The notes: generated by a model from the sequence alone, not told the origin. Positions 53,476 through 62,973 are shown, counted from the stretch's first letter. The stretch is 64,000 nt of DNA from Mucilaginibacter rivuli (GCF_019391655.1 NZ_JAHXPQ010000001.1:558001-622000); one strand, 5' to 3'. Translations and numbers: made by a program.

Positions 53476-54237
53476 ATGAACTACGAATTAAACAACATTC
53501 CGGCACGTACAGTAAAACCCCGCACAAACGGGCTAACCATGGTAATGGATAAAGGCTTAAGCTGCCGCCAGGCCGAAGATTTTATAGATGTTGCAGGCCC
53601 GCACAGCGATATTATTAAGTTGGGCTGGGCAACATCCTTTGTAACGCCTAAACTGCAGGAGAAATTAGATATATACAAAGCAGCCGGTTTGCCGGTTTAC
53701 TTTGGTGGTACCTTATTTGAAGCCTTTATTGTACGTAACCAGTTTGATGATTATTGCCGCATACTGGATAAGTACAAAATGGAATATGCCGAGGTGTCGG
53801 ATGGGTCCATTACTATTGAGCATGATGTAAAATGCGAATACATCCAAAAGCTAAGTAAACAGATCACTGTTATATCAGAAGTAGGATCAAAGGATGTGCA
53901 GAAAATATTTGCTCCTTACAAATGGATTAAACTGATGAATGCCGAAATTGAGGCTGGTGCCTGGAAAGTAATTGCCGAAGCCCGCGAAAGCGGTAATGTA
54001 GGTATTTACCGCGATTCGGGAGAGGTAAGGCAGGGTTTGGTTGACGAGATATTAACTCAAATACCACAGGAAACCATTATATGGGAAGCGCCGCAAAAAG
54101 CGCAGCAAACCTGGTTCATTAAATTGTTGGGTACCGATGTTAACCTGGGCAATATTGCCCCAAATGATGTGATCCCGCTCGAAACTTTACGTTTGGGATT
54201 AAGGAGCGATACTTTCGATTATTTCTTAAACCAATAA
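53476..54237 (+). CDS. Phosphosulfolactate synthase-like (ComA family) protein
   Basis: 253 residues of the ComA family: KPRTNGLTMVMDKGLSCRQ, then DIIKLGWATSFVTP, GGTLFEAFIV, EVSDGSITI and VISEVGSKD. In archaea ComA joins sulfite to phosphoenolpyruvate to make phosphosulfolactate for coenzyme M. Homologues in Bacteroidota are widespread but coenzyme M is not expected; a role in sulfolactate or another sulfonate, or in sulfonolipid metabolism, is possible but unproven. The aroE gene follows 60 bases later. A palindromic operator-like sequence lies in its leader. Confidence 0.85.
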   Translation: MNYELNNIPARTVKPRTNGLTMVMDKGLSCRQAEDFIDVAGPHSDIIKLGWATSFVTPKLQEKLDIYKAAGLPVYFGGTLFEAFIVRNQFDDYCRILDKYKMEYAEVSDGSITIEHDVKCEYIQKLSKQITVISEVGSKDVQKIFAPYKWIKLMNAEIEAGAWKVIAEARESGNVGIYRDSGEVRQGLVDEILTQIPQETIIWEAPQKAQQTWFIKLLGTDVNLGNIAPNDVIPLETLRLGLRSDTFDYFLNQ

Positions 54238-54297
54238 TTACATTTGCACGTTAATGTTTTATAAGCGTTATTTATCGCTTGTTAATATGCAAATACA

Positions 54298-55098
54298 ATG
54301 AAAAAATTCGGACTGATAGGATTCCCGCTTTCGCACTCTTTCTCCAAAAGGTACTTTACCACAAAATTTGAGAATGAAAAGATAGACGGACATAGCTATG
54401 AGCTTTTTTCGCTGGAAAATATTAAAGATTTTCCGAAACTGTTGGATGAGCACGAAGGTCTTTGCGGCATAAATGTAACAGTACCCCATAAGAAGAATAT
54501 TATGCCTTACCTGGATTGGATCAGCCATGATGCCAAAGAGGTAGGTGCTGTAAATTGCATCCGTGTAACTTCCGAAAGCCCGGTACAGGCGGCCTTTGAT
54601 GGTGAATTAGGTGTAAAGGGCCATAACTTTAAATTAGAAGGTTACAATACCGATATATACGGTTTCGAAGAATCGCTAAAACCGCTACTTACCAATGCGC
54701 ATACAAAAGCATTGATATTAGGTAATGGCGGAGCAGCCTGCGCGGTAAAATACGTGCTTGGGCAATTGGATATTGAATACCAAATAGTAACCCGCAGGGC
54801 AGAGGAGGGCTGCATTTTATTTGGCCAGCTTACGCCCGAAATGGTAGCCGGGCATAAACTTATTGTAAATACCACACCGGTAGGTACAAGCCCCAATGTT
54901 GATGAATGCCCGCACATACCATATGAAGGTATTACGCCGGAGCATTTATTGTATGATTTGATCTACAACCCCGCGCAAACCCTGTTTCTAACAAAAGGTA
55001 TTGAGCAGGGATGCATGACAAAGAACGGCTACCAGATGTTGGAGTTGCAGGCCGAAAGATCATGGGAGATTTGGACATCAAAAACCAAGCACCCATGA
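54298..55098 (+). CDS. aroE: Shikimate dehydrogenase
   Basis: 266 residues, slightly shorter than E. coli AroE. The shikimate-binding part has FPLSHSFSKRYF (8-19), NVTVPHKKNI with the catalytic lysine, and the substrate-binding Asp in GYNTDIYGF. The nucleotide domain has ILGNGGAACAVKYVL. It reduces 3-dehydroshikimate with NADPH in the aromatic amino acid pathway in the cytoplasm. Its stop overlaps the ATG of gldD by four bases. Confidence 0.93.
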   Translation: MKKFGLIGFPLSHSFSKRYFTTKFENEKIDGHSYELFSLENIKDFPKLLDEHEGLCGINVTVPHKKNIMPYLDWISHDAKEVGAVNCIRVTSESPVQAAFDGELGVKGHNFKLEGYNTDIYGFEESLKPLLTNAHTKALILGNGGAACAVKYVLGQLDIEYQIVTRRAEEGCILFGQLTPEMVAGHKLIVNTTPVGTSPNVDECPHIPYEGITPEHLLYDLIYNPAQTLFLTKGIEQGCMTKNGYQMLELQAERSWEIWTSKTKHP

Positions 55099-55673
55099 AA
55101 AACCTGGTATGCTGCTTAGTTATCATATTCTTATTTTCAGCTTGTGGTAACCGCGATTATTCGCCCAAGCCACGTGGATATTTCCGGATCAAATTTCCCG
55201 AAAAGGCCTACCGGGAGTATTCTGGCGGTTGCCCCTTTACTTTTGATTATCCCCAATACGCACGTGTAGTGCCTGATACCGAACGCTTTGTTAAACCTTG
55301 TTGGCTTAATGTACAATACCCTCAATTTAATGGCACGCTGCATTTAAGCTATGAGCATATTACATCCAAAAAACTTTTTGATGAGTTAATTGAAAAATCG
55401 CACACGCTGGCATTTAAACATACCATAAAAGCCAGCTCAATTGATGAAATGCGATTGATATATCCCGAAAAAAAGGTGTATGGTATTTATTATATTATTG
55501 ATGGCAACGCGGCATCATCGGCCCAGTTTTTTTTAACGGATAGTACCAAAAACTTTTTACGCGTATCGCTTTATTTTAACAGTCCGCCACGGCTCGACTC
55601 GATACAGCCCGTACTCAATTTTGTAAAAAAGGATATGGACGTGATGATAAAAAGCTTTAAGTGGAAGAATTAA
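55095..55673 (+). CDS. gldD: Gliding-motility lipoprotein GldD
   Basis: 192 residues from the ATG at 55095, which overlaps the aroE stop (ATGA). The lipobox is FSAC with Cys17. The diagnostic block YSPKPRGYFRIKFPEKAY is followed by CPFTFDYPQYA and by SLYFNSPPRLDSIQPVL. GldD is needed for gliding in Flavobacterium and is conserved in many Bacteroidota, including non-gliding ones, so it does not prove motility here. The other gld genes are not in the window. Confidence 0.93.
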   Translation: MKNLVCCLVIIFLFSACGNRDYSPKPRGYFRIKFPEKAYREYSGGCPFTFDYPQYARVVPDTERFVKPCWLNVQYPQFNGTLHLSYEHITSKKLFDELIEKSHTLAFKHTIKASSIDEMRLIYPEKKVYGIYYIIDGNAASSAQFFLTDSTKNFLRVSLYFNSPPRLDSIQPVLNFVKKDMDVMIKSFKWKN

Positions 55674-55689
55674 TGAAGTCGGGAGTTCT

Positions 55690-55756
55690 GAGTCGAAAGT
55701 CTTGAGTCTTTTTAATCGTGTTTGACTTTAGACTACCGACTCAAGACTTTGGACTT
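55690..55756. repeat. Imperfect inverted repeat with AGTCTTGAGTC arms
   Basis: The 19-base arm at 55690-55708 pairs with 55738-55756 with one mismatch counted by hand; related AGTCGGGAGT and GACTTTAGACT words lie beside it. This looks like a mobile palindromic repeat common between genes in Sphingobacteria, and may also end gldD transcripts. Confidence 0.6.
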
Positions 55757-55775
55757 AAAATCTTATTTTTGAAAC

Positions 55776-56414
55776 ATGCTGCAATTACAGATATTTCCCA
55801 ATAATCCCTACCAGGAAAATACCTATATCCTTTTTGATGGTTCGGGTGATTGCGCCATCATTGATCCCGGTATGTATACTGCAGCCGAGCAAAACGTGGT
55901 GACGAACTTTATTAAAGCTAATGGCCTTAAGCCGGTTTTGCTACTTAATACCCATTGCCATATCGACCATGTTTTGGGTAACCATTTTGTTTTTGAACAA
56001 TATGGCTTAAAGCCGCAATTTCACAAAGGTGAATTGGATGTGCTTACCGCCGTACCGGCTTATGCGCCACAAATGGGTATGCGCTATGAAGTATCGCCAT
56101 TGCCCGATACGTTTCTACCCGAAACAGGCACCGTTACTTTAGGCAACAGTAAATTGGAATTAATATTTGCTCCCGGCCATTCGCCTGCACATTTGTGCTT
56201 TTATGCCCGTGAAGAGAATTTTTTGATAGGTGGCGATGTGCTGTTCAGGAACAGTATTGGCCGCACTGATCTGCCCGGTGGTAATTTTAAGCAGCTGATA
56301 GATAACATCGAACAGAAACTGTTTACCCTGCCTGATGACTGTGTTGTTTATCCCGGACACGGCCCCGAAACCACCATTGGTTACGAAAAGCAACATAACC
56401 CATTTTTAAATTAA
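55776..56414 (+). CDS. Metallo-beta-lactamase-fold hydrolase (glyoxalase II-like)
   Basis: 212 residues. Zinc ligands are His60, His62, Asp64 and His65 in NTHCHIDHVLGNH, then a His in APGHSPAHLCFY, an Asp in IGGDVLFRNSIGRTDLPGG, and a last His in VYPGHGPETTIGYE. The N-terminus QENTYILFDGSGDCAIIDPG is typical of YcbL/glyoxalase II-like enzymes, which hydrolyse thioesters such as S-lactoylglutathione analogues. It is cytoplasmic. The permease gene starts 7 bases later. Confidence 0.9.
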   Translation: MLQLQIFPNNPYQENTYILFDGSGDCAIIDPGMYTAAEQNVVTNFIKANGLKPVLLLNTHCHIDHVLGNHFVFEQYGLKPQFHKGELDVLTAVPAYAPQMGMRYEVSPLPDTFLPETGTVTLGNSKLELIFAPGHSPAHLCFYAREENFLIGGDVLFRNSIGRTDLPGGNFKQLIDNIEQKLFTLPDDCVVYPGHGPETTIGYEKQHNPFLN

Positions 56415-56421
56415 GCTGATT

Positions 56422-57636
56422 TTGAATACTTCGGTTTACATAGCCAGGCGGTACCTGTTCTCGCGCAAAAGCACACATGCCATTAATATCATTTCGGGGA
56501 TATCAACATTAGGTGTTTTTGTAGGCAGCGCGGCACTGATTATTATCCTTTCGGGATTTAATGGTATGGAAGACATTATTGTAAAAATGTACAATAACTT
56601 TACTCCACAGCTAAAAATTGAACCTAAACAGGGCAAAACCTTTAACCCTAATACCACATATTTTAACACGCTACATAAAAACAAAGCATTGGTGTCGTTT
56701 ACTGAAGTATTGGAGGAGCATGCCCTGGTAAAATATGGCGACAGGCAGGTGATAAGTACTTTAAAGGGAGTTAGCGATGAATTTTTAAACAACAAAGCGT
56801 TAGATAGTACGCTTGATGGTGGCGCATTTGTACTTAAAAAGGATAAGCAGCCTTTTGCCGTGGTTGGCTCAATAGTTCAGGGTAATTTATCTGTTAATGT
56901 AAAAGATAGTTTTACCCCGCTACAAATTTTTACGCCAAGCCGGGCTAAGTCAGGTTCGGTTATCCCGATAGATGAGTTTAAATCGAGATTCATATATCCA
57001 TCGGGATCGTTTACTATGCAACGTGATTTTGACGATCGCGTAATTACCCCACTCGACTTTGCCCGCGACCTGCTCGATCAGCCCGTAAACATATCAGCCA
57101 TTGAGCTTAACTTTAAGCCCGGAACAGATATTGACGCCATACAGCATGAAATTAAGGATAATATAAACACCCAATTTACGGTGCATAACCGTTCTGAGCA
57201 AAATACCCTGTTGTATAAAATACTGCACCTCGAAAAAGCATCAACCTTTTTAATACTCGCGTTCATACTTATTATAGCAATATTTAATATAGTGGGTTCG
57301 TTAACTATGCTGGTAATGGATAAACAAAAAGATATTGCCATACTTGCCAGCCTTGGCGCGGCAGGCAGAGTAATACAAGGGATTTTTTTTGTGGAGGGTA
57401 TGCTAATTACCTTATCGGGATGTATTGCAGGTATGGTTGTAGGCTTTATATTCAGCATTTTGCAAAAGTACTTTGGCATGATAAAAATGGATGTGGATAT
57501 GCCTTTCCCGGTTCAGTTTAGGATTACCGATTTTTTATTGGTATTTTTAACTGTTACCGTAATAGGTAGCATTGCATCGGCCATTAGCGCCCGCATAAGT
57601 GTAAAAGGTTTAGACGAAATAAAACAGGATTTGTAA
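56422..57636 (+). CDS. LolC/LolE-type ABC transporter permease, TTG start
   Basis: 404 residues beginning at TTG (56422). The first residues, VYIARRYLFSRKSTHAINII, match the family's usual start, so this is favoured over any later ATG. One transmembrane helix follows at about 22-46, then a periplasmic MacB-like domain (50-270), and three helices near 278-300, 318-348 and 370-395. LolC/E-type proteins extract lipoproteins from the inner membrane; no ATPase (LolD) is adjacent, so related FtsX-like roles cannot be excluded. A lipoprotein gene follows 11 bases later. Confidence 0.85.
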   Translation: MNTSVYIARRYLFSRKSTHAINIISGISTLGVFVGSAALIIILSGFNGMEDIIVKMYNNFTPQLKIEPKQGKTFNPNTTYFNTLHKNKALVSFTEVLEEHALVKYGDRQVISTLKGVSDEFLNNKALDSTLDGGAFVLKKDKQPFAVVGSIVQGNLSVNVKDSFTPLQIFTPSRAKSGSVIPIDEFKSRFIYPSGSFTMQRDFDDRVITPLDFARDLLDQPVNISAIELNFKPGTDIDAIQHEIKDNINTQFTVHNRSEQNTLLYKILHLEKASTFLILAFILIIAIFNIVGSLTMLVMDKQKDIAILASLGAAGRVIQGIFFVEGMLITLSGCIAGMVVGFIFSILQKYFGMIKMDVDMPFPVQFRITDFLLVFLTVTVIGSIASAISARISVKGLDEIKQDL

Positions 57637-57647
57637 ATTTGGAGCGC

Positions 57648-58010
57648 ATGAAACTAAAATACCTTTTACCCGCCCTGTTAATTACCGCAGTTTTTGGTTG
57701 TAAACATAAAGATAAGCCGGCAACACCTGCGGTATACAAAGGGTTATACAGTTTTGGCCCCGAGGTAAAATCGTTTAAAGATTGCGAAACCGGCAGTGAG
57801 TTTTGGGCTACCGATAGCTCAGCAACGCTCGAACTACAATACTCGCAGCTAAATTTTGCCAAGCCTTATGAGCCAGTGTATGTTGAGGTTGAAGGCGATA
57901 AAGTTAAGGCATCAAAAGCCGATGGCCTGGATGCGCAATATGACAGCATATTGGTAGTGAAAAAGTTAGTTAAAATTACCAAGGTTATCCCGCCGGATAT
58001 GTGTAATTAG
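57648..58010 (+). CDS. Small lipoprotein, NlpE C-terminal-like
   Basis: 120 residues from the ATG at 57648, which has GGAG seven bases before it. The lipobox ends at Cys18 (AVFGC). The rest, GLYSFGPEVKSFKDCETGSE followed by LELQYSQLNFAKPYEPVYVE, resembles the OB-fold C-terminal domain of NlpE-type lipoproteins. Three cysteines follow the lipid site, two of which may form a disulfide. It is likely anchored in the outer or inner membrane and co-transcribed with the permease. Function unknown. Confidence 0.72.
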   Translation: MKLKYLLPALLITAVFGCKHKDKPATPAVYKGLYSFGPEVKSFKDCETGSEFWATDSSATLELQYSQLNFAKPYEPVYVEVEGDKVKASKADGLDAQYDSILVVKKLVKITKVIPPDMCN

Positions 58011-58039
58011 TACGGATAGATATTTTCTCCCCTTTACAA

Positions 58040-60487
58040 TTAAAAATTATACGTAAACCTGAAACCTTGTATCACAGGTATATCGCGGCCGTAGGCAAAG
58101 CCATAATCTAAACGAACAAAGCTACGTTTTAAACCCACATAATACTCTTTATAACCGGGCAAAAGCTGCTGCGTTAAAAAGGAGCCGCCTATTATTTCTT
58201 CAATGTTTAACTTGCGTATCAGCGGCAGCTTGTTTAAAAAGAAACCGGCAAAATTATGTTCGTAGTGCGCTTCAACATATTCTTTATCGGTACTGTAAGT
58301 ATAAAAGTTGAGGAAGTGGAAACTGCCCAGGTCTGAGCTGAAAAAGAAACTCTGGCCACCGCTAAAATGTTTAAAATCGGGGTAGTACAAATTTTTGGTA
58401 TCGAAAAACTTACCTGCCGATATAAAGTAAGAACCAAAACCATAAATGCCTGTTTTGATCTGATCCTGGAAAAAATCTACTGAAATAAAGTTGTAATCAA
58501 TATCCGACCCTAACCAATTTAGTCCTTTACGGAAGTTGATACGCAAACGCGGATAACGTGTAGGCTCAATAAATTTGCCTTCGGGGTTAATGGTATATTG
58601 CTGGTTAAAAGTAAATGTTGCCGAGGCGCGGAGTGTAAGCGCCTGGTGATTAGGGAATAATGATGGATTATTAGGATCGATAGGGTTGTTTGATGTAAAC
58701 TTTATGCTATCTTTTGTGAGCGCGAAATTGGTGGTATTATTAACCGATTCGCGATAAGCATATTCTATCTGCCCGTTCAGTAAAATACCATTATGTACCT
58801 CACCTTGCGCCCCTGCCATAGCAAAATCTGATTTGTACAGCTTAACGTAGTTATTACCCAGGAATAAACTGCTCAACGAGTTTAAAAACAAACTGATGGT
58901 GCCTGAATTGTTCAGATCGAGGAAATCAGAACCGAAACGTCCGTAAACTGCCGCTTGTTTTAATGGGTTATACCTGTAATTAATGGCCGTATTAAAGGTG
59001 AGTATCTTATCTGATGTACCGTACCTTAATTCGGGGTTAATGGTTAAGGTTTTACTGCGCTCATACTCTTTTTTAAATTCGGGCCGTAAATCGGTACTCC
59101 AGCCCTCAACGGTATTGTAAAAAAACATTTTTAACGGATCGGGTACGCTTACGGTTACTTTTTTATACGGATCGTGGTATTGGTATCCCTTTAAAAAGTA
59201 TGGTATTACCCTGAATTTATTATTATTGCTTTTAACCGAATCGGTTATGGCTTTATTGCCCTTGTCTTTTTCGGCAGCATCAAACAGGCTATAATATCGC
59301 TTTTCATCAGGTAGCAAGGGAATGGCCCGGTTGGTATTCCAAAAAACAGAATCGCGTTTATTGGTTTCTTTTCCTACCTCAAAAACTTCGCCGTTAAAAA
59401 AGTTAGGTTTAAAATTTGGTTCGGTATCGTAATTGTTGGCTACGCCTAAAAAATAGCCAACATATTTAAAGCCCAGTATTTTCCCGGTAAAGTTAAAGTT
59501 TACAGATAGTGGCATCCAAATGCTATCCTTAACGGGGATGTATTGCTCCTGTATATTCAGTGTATCCACAAAATCTATTTGCGCGCGTTTGTATAAATGA
59601 AGGTCAACACCGTACAAGCGCCAGTCTTTTTCAACAATATAAATTACACCATGAAAAACATGTTCGTTTTCGTGCCTCGGTTCAACCTGTAGTACATCAA
59701 TGGTTTTATCATCATCGGTAAAACGCTCAAGCAGGGTATATTTATAAAACCGCAAAGCATTATCGGCAATTGGCGATACATACTGTCTATTGCTCAAACC
59801 ATCCCACGATAGCAGGTTAGCGTACATATTGATCTGCATATCGGTAGCGCGGTTAAAATTAAAAGGATTGTCGCCCCCGGCACGTTTAAGCCCCTGCATT
59901 ACCTCTTTTACCTTGCCCGGGTTTTTATAATTGAATTGCGATATCGATTCGAACAGGCTGATAATGCCGCGTCGCTGCGGATCGAGGTTAAGCACTTTGG
60001 CCACATCTTCCTTTAAAAAGGTTTGCGGGGCATTCAGTAACTTTTGAACAGCTTTAAGATATATCTGGCAGGAGTATTCGTTTACCTGGTCATGATAAAA
60101 TTTGCGTTTAGCAATTACCTTGCGCATAATGATGGTGGCGCTGTCCAATTCAGTATCCTGTGGTAAAAAAGTTTCGAGTGTGTAGTTTTCAGGTTCGAGG
60201 GTAATGTTCAACTTCGCATTCTTATTATGCACTGTAACATCGCCTGTTTGCTGCTGATAGCTGATAAACCTGAACACTACCGTATAGCTGCCGTTGGGTA
60301 CTTTTAACTGATAAAAACCATGCTCATTTGCAATGGTACCATTACTGGTGCCATGAATATAAACCGGAACAAAGGGAATAGGGTGATCGCGGTTATCGGT
60401 AACAACACCCTCAATAATATGTTCCTGTGCGCTGGCAGCGTTACAGCATATAAATGTTAGTAATAAAAACGCTGCAATTAACCGCAT
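58040..60487 (-). CDS. DUF5686 outer-membrane protein with carboxypeptidase-like regulatory domain
   Basis: 815 residues with a signal peptide (to about 20). The N-terminal domain (HIIEGVVTDNRDHPIPFVPV to about 100) is a carboxypeptidase-regulatory-like beta sandwich. A long alpha/beta and beta-rich region follows, ending in barrel-like strands and RFTYNF, consistent with outer-membrane insertion. This layout is typical of the DUF5686 family, common in Bacteroidota and of unknown function. It lacks a TonB plug, so it is not a classical receptor. It is convergent with the NlpE-like lipoprotein gene. Confidence 0.8.
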   Translation of the reverse strand: MRLIAAFLLLTFICCNAASAQEHIIEGVVTDNRDHPIPFVPVYIHGTSNGTIANEHGFYQLKVPNGSYTVVFRFISYQQQTGDVTVHNKNAKLNITLEPENYTLETFLPQDTELDSATIIMRKVIAKRKFYHDQVNEYSCQIYLKAVQKLLNAPQTFLKEDVAKVLNLDPQRRGIISLFESISQFNYKNPGKVKEVMQGLKRAGGDNPFNFNRATDMQINMYANLLSWDGLSNRQYVSPIADNALRFYKYTLLERFTDDDKTIDVLQVEPRHENEHVFHGVIYIVEKDWRLYGVDLHLYKRAQIDFVDTLNIQEQYIPVKDSIWMPLSVNFNFTGKILGFKYVGYFLGVANNYDTEPNFKPNFFNGEVFEVGKETNKRDSVFWNTNRAIPLLPDEKRYYSLFDAAEKDKGNKAITDSVKSNNNKFRVIPYFLKGYQYHDPYKKVTVSVPDPLKMFFYNTVEGWSTDLRPEFKKEYERSKTLTINPELRYGTSDKILTFNTAINYRYNPLKQAAVYGRFGSDFLDLNNSGTISLFLNSLSSLFLGNNYVKLYKSDFAMAGAQGEVHNGILLNGQIEYAYRESVNNTTNFALTKDSIKFTSNNPIDPNNPSLFPNHQALTLRASATFTFNQQYTINPEGKFIEPTRYPRLRINFRKGLNWLGSDIDYNFISVDFFQDQIKTGIYGFGSYFISAGKFFDTKNLYYPDFKHFSGGQSFFFSSDLGSFHFLNFYTYSTDKEYVEAHYEHNFAGFFLNKLPLIRKLNIEEIIGGSFLTQQLLPGYKEYYVGLKRSFVRLDYGFAYGRDIPVIQGFRFTYNF

Positions 60488-60616
60488 ATAGAGCAGTGAG
60501 ATACTGGTGTGATCATAAAAATATAAAGCCGCGGCATTATTTCCAAATAGATTTAAACGCTCAATTATTGCAGAACGGTATCAATATCAGGCTATTTTTT
60601 TAATTTCACGGCCTCA

Positions 60617-60793
60617 ATGAAAAAAATACACTACTTACTGCTCGGTTTAATAACCATTTCATTAAGCAGTTGTTTTGCTTCTGTTTTAGGTTCGGCTATC
60701 AGATTAGGATTTAAAATGGGCGTTTACTCAATCCTGATATTGTTCGGGCTGCTATGCTGGGTAATTATAAAGCGCGGTAAAAAGAAACGGTAG
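60617..60793 (+). CDS. 58-residue lipoprotein with one membrane helix
   Basis: ATG at 60617, TAG at 60791-60793. The sequence starts MKKIHYLLLGLITISLSSC with lipobox LSSC (Cys19). A hydrophobic helix (about 36-51) and a basic tail (IKRGKKKR) follow. Proteins of this shape are frequent in Bacteroidota and usually lack a reliable name. Its convergent neighbour is the amidase gene, whose stop begins two bases on. Too short for many gene finders. Confidence 0.6.
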   Translation: MKKIHYLLLGLITISLSSCFASVLGSAIRLGFKMGVYSILILFGLLCWVIIKRGKKKR

Positions 60794-60794
60794 C

Positions 60795-61622
60795 TTAATA
60801 TTTGCGATATAGATTATACAGCACATCCATTTCGGGCCCCGAAAACTGCGGGTCGATATTGGTTTGGATAAAGTGCCTTTTAAAAGCGATGATGGCCGAT
60901 TTAAGGTCGCTGGTATCATAACCTACAATGCGCAGCGCCATTATAATATCCATATCATCAGGGCAGGGTATCAGCGTATCATCATACCATAAACCGAAGC
61001 CTTTTTTAGCCAGTGTTTTCCATGGGAAATACACGCCGGGATCCTGCTTGCGCGGCGGGGCAATATCCGAGTGGCCTATAAAATTTGCCGTAGGGATATT
61101 GTAAGCCTTTTTCAATTTGGTTAATAAAGCCAGCAGGCTGTTTATTTGAGCTGGGGCAAAGGGCTCCTCACTGGTATTATCCAGTTCAATACCTATTGAT
61201 GAGCTGTTTACATCAGTATTGTTGCCCCATTTGGCCACACCGGCATGCCATGCGCGCAGGTAATCATTCAGCATGTGGTATATTTTGCCATCGCGGCCAA
61301 TAACGTAGTGCGCGCTTACCTCTCTTTTGGGATCGGTAAAAGCAGTAAGGGTTTCTTGGGCTGTTTTTTGTGCGGTATAATGAATGATGACATAGTTAGG
61401 TTTACGTAAACCAAAATTTACGGTACCCACCCAGTCTGACGGTATTACCGCCGCTGCCGAATCTGTTAAAGTAACCGGCTCGGTTAACCGGATGGTTTTG
61501 GTTAGGGCTTTAGCTTGCTTACGGTATTTTTTATTAGTAATATCATAAGGAGTACGGGCACACGAGGTGATGGTAAGGATAATGGCAACAAACAAACAGG
61601 TTTTGCAGAGATAGCATTTCAT
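60795..61622 (-). CDS. N-acetylmuramoyl-L-alanine amidase lipoprotein (Amidase_2)
   Basis: 275 residues from the ATG at 61622, which gives a lipobox (ILTITSC, Cys21). The longer frame overlaps the divergent HAD gene and is rejected. The amidase_2 domain has zinc ligands in NYVIIHYTAQKT, in RAWHAGVAKW-like WHAGVAKW and in FIGHSDIAPPRKQDPG, with the usual SSIGIELDNT strand. It should cut the amide bond between muramic acid and the stem peptide, in cell-wall turnover in the periplasm, as AmpD/AmiD-type enzymes do. The start region lies 69 bases from the HAD gene. Confidence 0.9.
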   Translation of the reverse strand: MKCYLCKTCLFVAIILTITSCARTPYDITNKKYRKQAKALTKTIRLTEPVTLTDSAAAVIPSDWVGTVNFGLRKPNYVIIHYTAQKTAQETLTAFTDPKREVSAHYVIGRDGKIYHMLNDYLRAWHAGVAKWGNNTDVNSSSIGIELDNTSEEPFAPAQINSLLALLTKLKKAYNIPTANFIGHSDIAPPRKQDPGVYFPWKTLAKKGFGLWYDDTLIPCPDDMDIIMALRIVGYDTSDLKSAIIAFKRHFIQTNIDPQFSGPEMDVLYNLYRKY

Positions 61623-61691
61623 TGACCTAAAGATAATAATTAAACACATAAATTTGCCCTGCACATAAACAAACACATCTTCCATCAACAA

Positions 61692-62384
61692 ATGAAATAC
61701 CGCCACATCTTTTTTGATCTTGACCACACCATTTGGGACTTTGATAAAAATGCTGAAGAAACCTTACAGGAATTATTTGTTACCTACAAACTTGCAGCAT
61801 TGGGCTTAAACTCAGCCGATGCTTTTATAGAAACCTATACCCGCAACAACCACCAGCTTTGGGCTGACTACCATGTGGGCAAGATCAGCAAAGAAACCCT
61901 GCGCGAAACACGCTTTAAAAAAACATTCTTGGATATGGGTTTAAGCCCGGAGCTGATTCCCCTGCAGTTTGAAGATGATTACGTTACGCTTTGCCCCACA
62001 AAAAACAACCTTTTTCCTGATGCGCACGCCACTTTGGAATACCTGTATAATAAATACCCCCTGCACCTGATATCAAACGGCTTTTTGGAATCAACAGAAA
62101 TGAAGATCGGTAAAACCGATTTAGGTAAGTATTTTCAAAATGTTATCATATCCGAAGTTGTAGGCGTTAATAAACCCGATAAAGCAATTTTTGAGCATGC
62201 ACTTAATTTGGCAGGCGCGGTAAAAGAGGAAAGCATTATGATAGGAGATAGTATTGAGGCCGACATACGCGGCGCATTAAACTTTGGTATGGATGCCATT
62301 TATTTTAACCCGGCCGGGTTACCCAAACCCGGTGATGTGCCTTTACAAATAACTCATTTAAATGAGTTAACTTTGATATTATGA
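61692..62384 (+). CDS. HAD-family noncanonical pyrimidine nucleotidase (YjjG-like)
   Basis: 230 residues. Motif I is HIFFDLDHTIWDFDKNA with Asp9 and Asp11, motif II LHLISNGF, motif III lysine in NKPDKAIFEHAL, and motif IV MIGDSIEADIRGALN. The YjjG group dephosphorylates noncanonical nucleoside monophosphates and is a cleansing enzyme. It is cytoplasmic. The last four bases overlap the start of the DinB gene (ATGA). Confidence 0.9.
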   Translation: MKYRHIFFDLDHTIWDFDKNAEETLQELFVTYKLAALGLNSADAFIETYTRNNHQLWADYHVGKISKETLRETRFKKTFLDMGLSPELIPLQFEDDYVTLCPTKNNLFPDAHATLEYLYNKYPLHLISNGFLESTEMKIGKTDLGKYFQNVIISEVVGVNKPDKAIFEHALNLAGAVKEESIMIGDSIEADIRGALNFGMDAIYFNPAGLPKPGDVPLQITHLNELTLIL

Positions 62385-62905
62385 GCATAGCCGCCGATAA
62401 AAAGAATATTGAAAATACCCTGCTTGTTTACCGGCAAAAACTTGACCAAATACCCGACGACCAGTTTAATGTTACCCCGCCCGGCGGTGGCTGGAGCTAT
62501 GCCGAAGTGTATTCGCATATTATGCAGGCAACCGTTGCCTCATTTATCGCGGTAGAAAAATGTAGCAACGGCACAGGTAAAACAGATACAAAGCGCATTA
62601 ACTGGCTGGCATGGTTGGTTTTGGTAGCCGGTGTTTTTCCGGGTACTAAGTTTAAAGCGCCGGCATCCATTGCCGGTATGGTAGCCGATATCAGCAAAGA
62701 AGATGCCCGCAACCTCATCATTAAAGTAAAAAAACGGCTGGACGAAGTAATTCCCAACATATCAGGTTCATCCGCGTTTTGTAAATTGAAACATCCCCGT
62801 TTTGGTATGCTTAACGCTAAGCAATGGCTTCGCTTTACCGGCATCCATTTAACGCACCATATTAAACAACTTAAACGCATCGAAAAAAAATTTCAGAAAC
62901 GTTAA
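62381..62905 (+). CDS. DinB-superfamily protein
   Basis: 174 residues of the DinB_2 type: GWSYAEVYSHIMQA with the first metal-binding His and HLTHHIKQLKRIEKK with the last pair. Between them is a long insertion rich in hydrophobic residues (INWLAWLVLVAGVFPG). The gene is translationally coupled to the HAD phosphatase. The substrate and exact reaction are unknown; many members act on thiol conjugates. Confidence 0.82.
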   Translation: MSIAADKKNIENTLLVYRQKLDQIPDDQFNVTPPGGGWSYAEVYSHIMQATVASFIAVEKCSNGTGKTDTKRINWLAWLVLVAGVFPGTKFKAPASIAGMVADISKEDARNLIIKVKKRLDEVIPNISGSSAFCKLKHPRFGMLNAKQWLRFTGIHLTHHIKQLKRIEKKFQKR

Positions 62906-62973
62906 ACATTTAACAATTAACGTTGTCTTAATATTCAGATAATCTATTAGTTGGATATTTGCATTTAATACAG

